Under the pieces are notes generated by a model. It was not told the DNA's origin. It did no database searches and worked only from the letters and a program-made list of their open reading frames with translations. The position numbers were made by a program, and so were the translations under genes. A DNA stretch of 17,667 nucleotides, from positions 1 through 17,667 of the forward strand of contig UQQF01000042.1 in assembly GCA_900543085.1 (NCBI GenBank), written 5' to 3'. Positions 13,800 to 17,667 of this stretch are shown piece after piece. Positions within the stretch are counted from its first letter, which is position 1. The number at the start of each line of letters is the position of its first letter. The DNA is from an uncultured Eubacteriales bacterium. GTDB lineage: Bacteria; Bacillota; Clostridia; Oscillospirales; Oscillospiraceae.

Positions 13800-14967
13800 T
13801 GTCTATCCAGATCCTTTCAACGCCCTCCACGGCCTCGCGGACGAGCGAATCTATATCCAGCGCGCTCTCTGCGGCCTCCACGTCCTCGAGACGCGGCTTG
13901 GTGCGCGGGTGGCGCGGGGTGAACACGGTGCAGCAGTCCTCATACGGGAGGATGGACGTCTCAAACGTGCCGATGTTCCGCGCGTGGCGGACTATCTCCT
14001 CCTTGTCCATGCCGACCAGCGGCTGGAGTATGGGCTTCATGGTCACGGCGCGGGTGCAGGCCATGGCCTCCATGGTCTGGCTGGCCACCTGGCCGAGGTT
14101 CTCGCCGGTGACGATGGCCTTGCAGGAGTTCTGGTCGGCCAGTATGTCCGCGATGCGCATCATGAACCGGCGCATGACCAGCGTGAAATACTCCTCCGGG
14201 CACTTGGCGCGCATCTCCTCCTGTATGTGCGTGAACGGCACCACCAGCAGGCACATCGCGCCGCAGGAGGGCACCAGCTCGCGCGCGAGGCTGACGACCT
14301 TCTCCTTGGCCGCCTCGCTGGTGTAGGGGAAGCTGAAAAAGTGCACGGGCACGAGCTTTACGCCGCGCCGGGCTATCATATAGCTGGACACGGGCGAATC
14401 TATGCCGCCGGAGAGCAGCGTGATGGCGCGCCCGTTGGAGCCGACCGGCATACCTCCCGCGCCGGGCGTGGGCGCGGCGTGGACATAGGCGGCGTAGTCG
14501 CGCACCTCCAGGTGCACGACCAGCTCCGGGCGGCGCACGTCGACCTTCGTGTCCGGGAAGGCGTCGGCCAGCAGGCCGCCGACGTACTGGCTCAGCTGTA
14601 TGCTGGTCATGTGGAAGCTCTTGTCCGAGCGGCGCGTCTCCACCTTGAAGCTCCTGGCGGCGAGCATGTCGTCGCGCAGGTACTCGCGCGCCTTTTCAAA
14701 GATCGCGTCCTCGTTCTTCTCGCAGGCGGCCGCGCGGGTCAGCGCGATTATGCCGAACACGTGGCGCATGGCCTCGAAGGCCTCGTCCATGTCCGCTCTC
14801 TCGTCCTCCGGCTCTACATACACGGTAGACTGCACGCAGTAGACGCGGAAGTTGCCTATCTGCTTGAGCCGCTTGCGGATATTGGCGAGCAGCTTCTGCT
14901 CAAAATAGCGCTTGTTCAGCCCCTTGAGCACGACTTCGCCCTGCTTGAGGAGTATAATGTCCTTCAA
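13789..14967 (-). CDS. thiI: tRNA uracil 4-sulfurtransferase
   Basis: ThiI makes 4-thiouridine at position 8 of tRNA, using ATP and a persulfide sulfur donor, and in some species supplies sulfur for thiamine. The product (392 residues) has an N-terminal ferredoxin-like domain, a THUMP domain (about 55-165) and the PP-loop pyrophosphatase domain with SGGIDS (186-191). The cysteine pair in YEDCCTVF (345-346) corresponds to the catalytic site. The C-terminal rhodanese domain of the E. coli enzyme is absent, as in most Firmicutes, so sulfur must come from a separate NifS-type desulfurase not seen here. A GTG opens the frame at 14976, but AAAGGTGA points to the TTG at 14965-14967. First gene of the operon. 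Confidence 0.95.
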   Translation of the reverse strand: MKDIILLKQGEVVLKGLNKRYFEQKLLANIRKRLKQIGNFRVYCVQSTVYVEPEDERADMDEAFEAMRHVFGIIALTRAAACEKNEDAIFEKAREYLRDDMLAARSFKVETRRSDKSFHMTSIQLSQYVGGLLADAFPDTKVDVRRPELVVHLEVRDYAAYVHAAPTPGAGGMPVGSNGRAITLLSGGIDSPVSSYMIARRGVKLVPVHFFSFPYTSEAAKEKVVSLARELVPSCGAMCLLVVPFTHIQEEMRAKCPEEYFTLVMRRFMMRIADILADQNSCKAIVTGENLGQVASQTMEAMACTRAVTMKPILQPLVGMDKEEIVRHARNIGTFETSILPYEDCCTVFTPRHPRTKPRLEDVEAAESALDIDSLVREAVEGVERIWIDIEG

Positions 14968-15006
14968 AAAAATCACCTTTATATCTTTTGCGCATAATTA
15001 CAGCAT

Positions 15007-15035
15007 ATTCTATCACACCGCATCCGCAAACGCAA
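15007..15035 (-). promoter_or_regulatory. Promoter of the thiI operon
   Basis: On the minus strand an extended -10, TGATAGAAT (TAGAAT at 15007-15012), follows TTGCGT (15030-15035) after 17 bases. The start of transcription near 15000 gives a leader of roughly 30 bases, too short for a riboswitch. Confidence 0.65.
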
Positions 15036-15037
15036 GA

Positions 15038-15062
15038 ACCGCCCGGGATTTTACCGGGCGGT
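15038..15062 (-). terminator. Terminator-like hairpin after comM
   Basis: A perfect 9-bp GC-rich stem (15038-15046 with 15054-15062) has a 7-base loop. On the minus strand it is followed by TCTTGCGTTTGC, a weak T content. It lies about 30 bases past the comM stop and directly upstream of the thiI promoter. Confidence 0.65.
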
Positions 15063-15093
15063 CTGAGCTCAAATTCTTACCGGCGAAGGCGCG

Positions 15094-16614
15094 TCATTCC
15101 TCTGCCGTATCCAGGTCGAAGCTGCGGTACTGGATGGCCTCGGCGAGGTGCGCGCTTTGTATCTCCGCGCTGCACGCCAGGTCGGCTATCGTGCGCGCCA
15201 CGCGGAGGATGCGGTCATAGCTGCGGGCGGTCAGGCCCATGGCGTTGTACGCCTGCTCCATGAGCGCCGAGCACTCGTCCGACAACCGGCAGAAGCGCTC
15301 CAGCTCCTTCGGCCCCATGTGCGCGTTGCAGTCCACGCCGTTGCCGCGCATACGCTCGCGCTGCACGGTGCGCGCCGCGTCCACGCGCTTTTTTATCTCC
15401 CGCGACGGCTCGGCCTCGGCCTTGCCGGACAGCTCCGCGTACTCCAGCGCGGGCACCTCGACGGCGATGTCTATGCGGTCGAGCAGCGGCCCCGACACGC
15501 GGGCGCGGTACTTCTTCAGCTCCGCCGGCGAGCAGGTGCACCTGCGCGTCGGGTGGCCGTACCAGCCGCAGCGGCAGGGGTTCATCGCGCACACCAGCAT
15601 GAACCGGCTGGGATACGTGGCGCTGCCCGCCACGCGCGCCACGGTGACGCAGCCGTCCTCCAGCGGCTGGCGCAGCGCCTCGCGCACGTCGCGGTGGAAC
15701 TCCGGCAGCTCATCCAGGAACAGTATGCCGTTGTGGGCGAGGCTCATCTCACCGGGCTGGAGCTGCGCCCCGCCGGACATGGCCGCGGCGGAGATGGTGT
15801 GGTGCGGCGAGCGGAACGGCCGCTCGTCCACCACGGGGTGCGCGCTGCTGGTGAGACCCGCGACGGAGTGTATCTCCGTGGTCTGGAGCATCTCCGCGCG
15901 GCTCATGTCCGGGAGGATGCCCACTATGCGCTTGGCCAGCATGCTCTTGCCCGCCCCCGGCGGCCCGACCATCAGGATATTGTGCCCGCCCGCGGCCGCG
16001 ACCTCCAGCGCGCGCTTGACCGCCGCCTGACCCTTGACCTCGGCGAAGTCCGCCCCGCCGGAGCGGCGCGAGTGCACGCGCGGCGGCTCCGCGCGCTCCA
16101 GCTCCGTCCTGCCGCGGAAGTACTCCAAAAGCTCCTCCACGCTCCCCGCTCCGTAGACCTCCACGCCGTCGGCGAAGGCTGCCTCGCTGGCGTTTTCGGC
16201 GGGGACGAACAGGCGGCGTATCCCCGCCCTCGCGGCGGCGAGCGCCATCGGCAGCGCGCCGCGCACGGGGCGCAGCGCCCCGGCGAGGGACAGCTCGCCT
16301 ATGAACGCGCAGTCCTCCGGCGGCTCTTTTATCTCCCCCGCCGCGGCGAGGATGCCCAGCAGCACGGGCAGGTCGTAGGTCGTGCCCGCCTTTCGCGTGT
16401 CCGCCGGAGCCAGGTTGACCGTGATGCGCGACACGGGGAAGTGCAGCCCCGAATTCCTGATAGCGGCGCGGACGCGGTCGCGCGCCTCCTTGACCGCCGC
16501 GTCCGGCAGTCCGACTATGTTGAACTCCGGCAGCCCCTGCGCGGTCGAGCACTCGACCGACACCTCGTAGCCGCCTATGCCCCTTATGCCCAGTGAGCGT
16601 ACTCTGGATACCAT
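15094..16614 (-). CDS. comM: ComM/YifB family AAA+ ATPase (Mg-chelatase-like)
   Basis: 506 residues. The N-terminal Lon-like substrate domain (about 1-170; GLPEFNIVGLPDAAVKEARDR) is followed by a Mg-chelatase-type AAA+ core with Walker A GPPGAGKS (217-224) and Walker B ILFLDELPEF (297-306), a Cys cluster CAMNPCRCGWYGH...RCTC typical of the family, sensor SGPLLDRIDI and the C-terminal lid. In naturally transformable bacteria ComM is a branch-migration helicase that helps integrate taken-up DNA; the gene is widespread in non-competent species too. The frame is open to 16707, but the ATG at 16612-16614 with GGGGAGGGG just before and the conserved SRVRSLGIRGI beginning give the start. No separate promoter is obvious. 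Confidence 0.95.
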   Translation of the reverse strand: MVSRVRSLGIRGIGGYEVSVECSTAQGLPEFNIVGLPDAAVKEARDRVRAAIRNSGLHFPVSRITVNLAPADTRKAGTTYDLPVLLGILAAAGEIKEPPEDCAFIGELSLAGALRPVRGALPMALAAARAGIRRLFVPAENASEAAFADGVEVYGAGSVEELLEYFRGRTELERAEPPRVHSRRSGGADFAEVKGQAAVKRALEVAAAGGHNILMVGPPGAGKSMLAKRIVGILPDMSRAEMLQTTEIHSVAGLTSSAHPVVDERPFRSPHHTISAAAMSGGAQLQPGEMSLAHNGILFLDELPEFHRDVREALRQPLEDGCVTVARVAGSATYPSRFMLVCAMNPCRCGWYGHPTRRCTCSPAELKKYRARVSGPLLDRIDIAVEVPALEYAELSGKAEAEPSREIKKRVDAARTVQRERMRGNGVDCNAHMGPKELERFCRLSDECSALMEQAYNAMGLTARSYDRILRVARTIADLACSAEIQSAHLAEAIQYRSFDLDTAEE

Positions 16615-16638
16615 TTTACCCCTCCCCAGATGCAGTAA

Positions 16639-16669
16639 AAGACCCCGCCGCGCACTGCGGCAGGGTCTT
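16639..16669 (-). terminator. Terminator between the aldolase gene and comM
   Basis: AAGACCC (16639-16645) pairs with GGGTCTT (16663-16669), with an inner GCCGC/GCGGC stem, a single C-A mismatch and a 5-base loop. On the minus strand TTTT follows. It sits 6 bases after the aldolase stop and only 24 bases before the comM start, so it may be leaky or act as an attenuator for comM. Confidence 0.8.
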
Positions 16670-16675
16670 GCGGTT

Positions 16676-17449
16676 TTATGCGAGCGACTTCTTGACCACG
16701 TCAACAAACGCGTCGGCCATGACGGAGATGTCCAGCGACACGGTGACGGAGTCGAAGCCCTGTTTGAAGTACCCGTTCGCGGCCTCGGCGCTGCCGCAGA
16801 ACATGACGGAGAGCTTGCCGTGCTTTTTGCACACGTCCAGGACGTGCGCGACGGCGTTTATGTGTCTCTCGTTTGCAAAGTCGCCGGGGATGCCGAGGGC
16901 GATGGACAGGTCGAACGGCCCGATGAATATGCCGTCCACGCCGTCCATGCCGAGGATCTCGTCTATGTTCTCAAGGCAGCCCATGGTCTCGCACTGGGGC
17001 AGGAGCAGCGTGTTGTGGTTGGCGCGCTCCATGTATCCGCCCATGCCTTCGGCGTAGCACTCGGCCATGCCCCAGCCGCCGTCACGGCTCGGACAGTAGC
17101 CGCGTCCGCCCAACGGCGCGAACTTGGCGTACTCGACCAGCTTCTTCACCTCGTCCACCGTCTCGACGCCGGGGACGATCAGTCCGGCCGCGCCCACGTC
17201 GAGCATCTTCAGCACGGGGCTGCGCTGTATGGCGTCCACACGCACGAAGGGCGCAAGCCCCGCCCCGGAGGCGACGCCCACCAGCTCCGCCGCGTGCTCG
17301 GCGGCGATGGGGCTGTGCTCCATGTCTATTATTACGTAGTCCAGACCCGTGTAGGCCAGCGCCTCGATAGCCGGCGCGCTGAGCAGGTGCGTAAACGTGC
17401 CGAGGCTCTTGTCCCCGGCGTGGAACTTCTCAAGTACGCGGTTTTCCAT
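16676..17449 (-). CDS. HpcH/HpaI-family class II pyruvate aldolase
   Basis: 257-residue TIM-barrel aldolase of the HpcH/HpaI (2-dehydro-3-deoxyglucarate aldolase-like) family, which cleaves 2-oxo-4-hydroxy acids to pyruvate or oxaloacetate-type products plus an aldehyde, using a divalent metal. Visible motifs are DMEH (42-45), VRVDA, VPGVETVDE, PLGGRGY, QCETMGCLENID with the metal ligand Glu154, and IGPFDLS with Asp180. The usual QIET appears as QCET. The exact substrate is not determined; no sugar-acid or aromatic degradation genes accompany it. An upstream ATG at 17462-17464 lies just before the GGGAGG ribosome binding site, so the ATG at 17447-17449 is the start. It has its own promoter. 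Confidence 0.92.
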   Translation of the reverse strand: MENRVLEKFHAGDKSLGTFTHLLSAPAIEALAYTGLDYVIIDMEHSPIAAEHAAELVGVASGAGLAPFVRVDAIQRSPVLKMLDVGAAGLIVPGVETVDEVKKLVEYAKFAPLGGRGYCPSRDGGWGMAECYAEGMGGYMERANHNTLLLPQCETMGCLENIDEILGMDGVDGIFIGPFDLSIALGIPGDFANERHINAVAHVLDVCKKHGKLSVMFCGSAEAANGYFKQGFDSVTVSLDISVMADAFVDVVKKSLA

Positions 17450-17490
17450 ATCTCTGCCTCCCATCGCAAAATGCGTTCTCTCTCAATCAA

Positions 17491-17519
17491 ATACTACCAC
17501 AGGCAGGCTGCCGCGTCAA
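17491..17519 (-). promoter_or_regulatory. Promoter of the aldolase gene
   Basis: On the minus strand TTGACG (17514-17519) and TAGTAT (17491-17496) are spaced by exactly 17 bases. Transcription would start near 17484, giving a ~35-base leader. Confidence 0.8.
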
Positions 17520-17534
17520 ATAAATATGGGGATA

Positions 17535-17585
17535 CGGGGGCGGCCACGCCCCCGGGGGATGCGGGGGCGGCCACGCCCCCGGGGG
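17535..17585. repeat. Two-copy GC-rich palindromic repeat
   Basis: A 24-base unit occurs twice (17535-17558 and 17562-17585), identical and at a 27-base period. Each unit contains GGGGGCG and CGCCCCC around GCCA, so each can form a hairpin. Two copies with a 3-base gap do not make a CRISPR array. It starts just behind the aldolase promoter. Confidence 0.9.
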
Positions 17586-17589
17586 TGGA

Positions 17590-17649
17590 GCAACCCGGAG
17601 GGTTGCAGAACCCCTGGGGCGCTTTCTTTGGTCTTGGCCAAAGAAAGCG
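17590..17649. repeat. Cluster of further hairpins next to the GC-rich repeat
   Basis: GCAACCC-GGA-GGGTTGC (17590-17606) and a perfect 12-bp stem CGCTTTCTTTGG/CCAAAGAAAGCG (17620-17631 with 17638-17649) with a 6-base loop, separated by the palindrome CCCCTGGGG (17611-17619). No coding sequence is visible here up to the window edge. It may be a composite REP-like intergenic element or the 3' end of the next transcription unit. Confidence 0.75.
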
Positions 17650-17667
17650 TCCCAGACCCCGAAAGGA

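Noticed and set aside
14968..15012. TPP riboswitch upstream of thiI
   Set aside because: The predicted leader is about 30 bases, far too short, and no thi-box sequence is present.
16615..16707. Extension of comM upstream of 16614
   Set aside because: It would run through the terminator hairpin and the end of the aldolase gene; the family start and ribosome binding site fit 16614.
17535..17585. Possible CRISPR array
   Set aside because: Only two units with a 3-base gap, no spacers and no cas genes.

Overview
The window looks like chromosomal DNA of a GC-rich, Gram-positive-type member of Clostridia, plausibly Oscillospirales. The grounds are the protein families, a single-membrane style HtrA with one N-terminal anchor, strong AGGAGG-like ribosome binding sites, sigma-A promoters of TTGACA/TATAAT type, a YtrA-type GntR/ABC cassette, and an ECF sigma factor paired with a membrane protein. 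The taxonomic call is inference; no rRNA or marker tree is available here. No phage, integrase, transposase or CRISPR array was seen. Coding density is high and almost everything lies on the minus strand; the plus-strand genes are the thymidine kinase fragment, one small unknown gene and a tRNA-Ser.

Layout. 2-298 (+) is the C-terminal half of thymidine kinase, meeting a membrane-anchored HtrA-like protease (442-1989, -) across a hairpin. 2181-5182 (-) is a three-gene operon: GntR/YtrA-type repressor, ABC ATPase, ABC permease, with a clear promoter and an inverted-repeat operator over the start of transcription. 5317-6722 (-) is rsmE followed by an unusual Cys-rich ferredoxin-like gene, translationally coupled. 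6876-7355 (+) is a small Cys-rich helical protein that looks like a ferritin-like protein without its metal ligands. It is followed by tRNA-Ser(GGA) with its own promoter and terminator.

7565-9570 (-) is a two-gene operon: an ECF sigma factor overlapping by 4 bp a membrane protein with an anti-sigma-like cytoplasmic N-terminus, one membrane segment and a complete extracytoplasmic serpin domain. This is the most novel item in the window. It suggests a protease-sensing switch in which serpin cleavage is relayed to a sigma factor.

9690-14967 (-) is a five-gene operon read in the order thiI (tRNA 4-thiouridine synthesis), cinA (NMN deamidase/pyrophosphatase), a histidine phosphatase, a small one-TM acidic protein and a 611-residue one-TM protein with an internal duplicated module. 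15094-16614 (-) is comM (YifB, Mg-chelatase-like ATPase). 16676-17449 (-) is an HpcH/HpaI-family aldolase with a good promoter. The last ~130 bp is a dense cluster of palindromes and a two-copy GC-rich repeat.

Start codons were chosen by ribosome binding site and family alignment from memory. Several differ from the longest open frame, and five genes use GTG or TTG.
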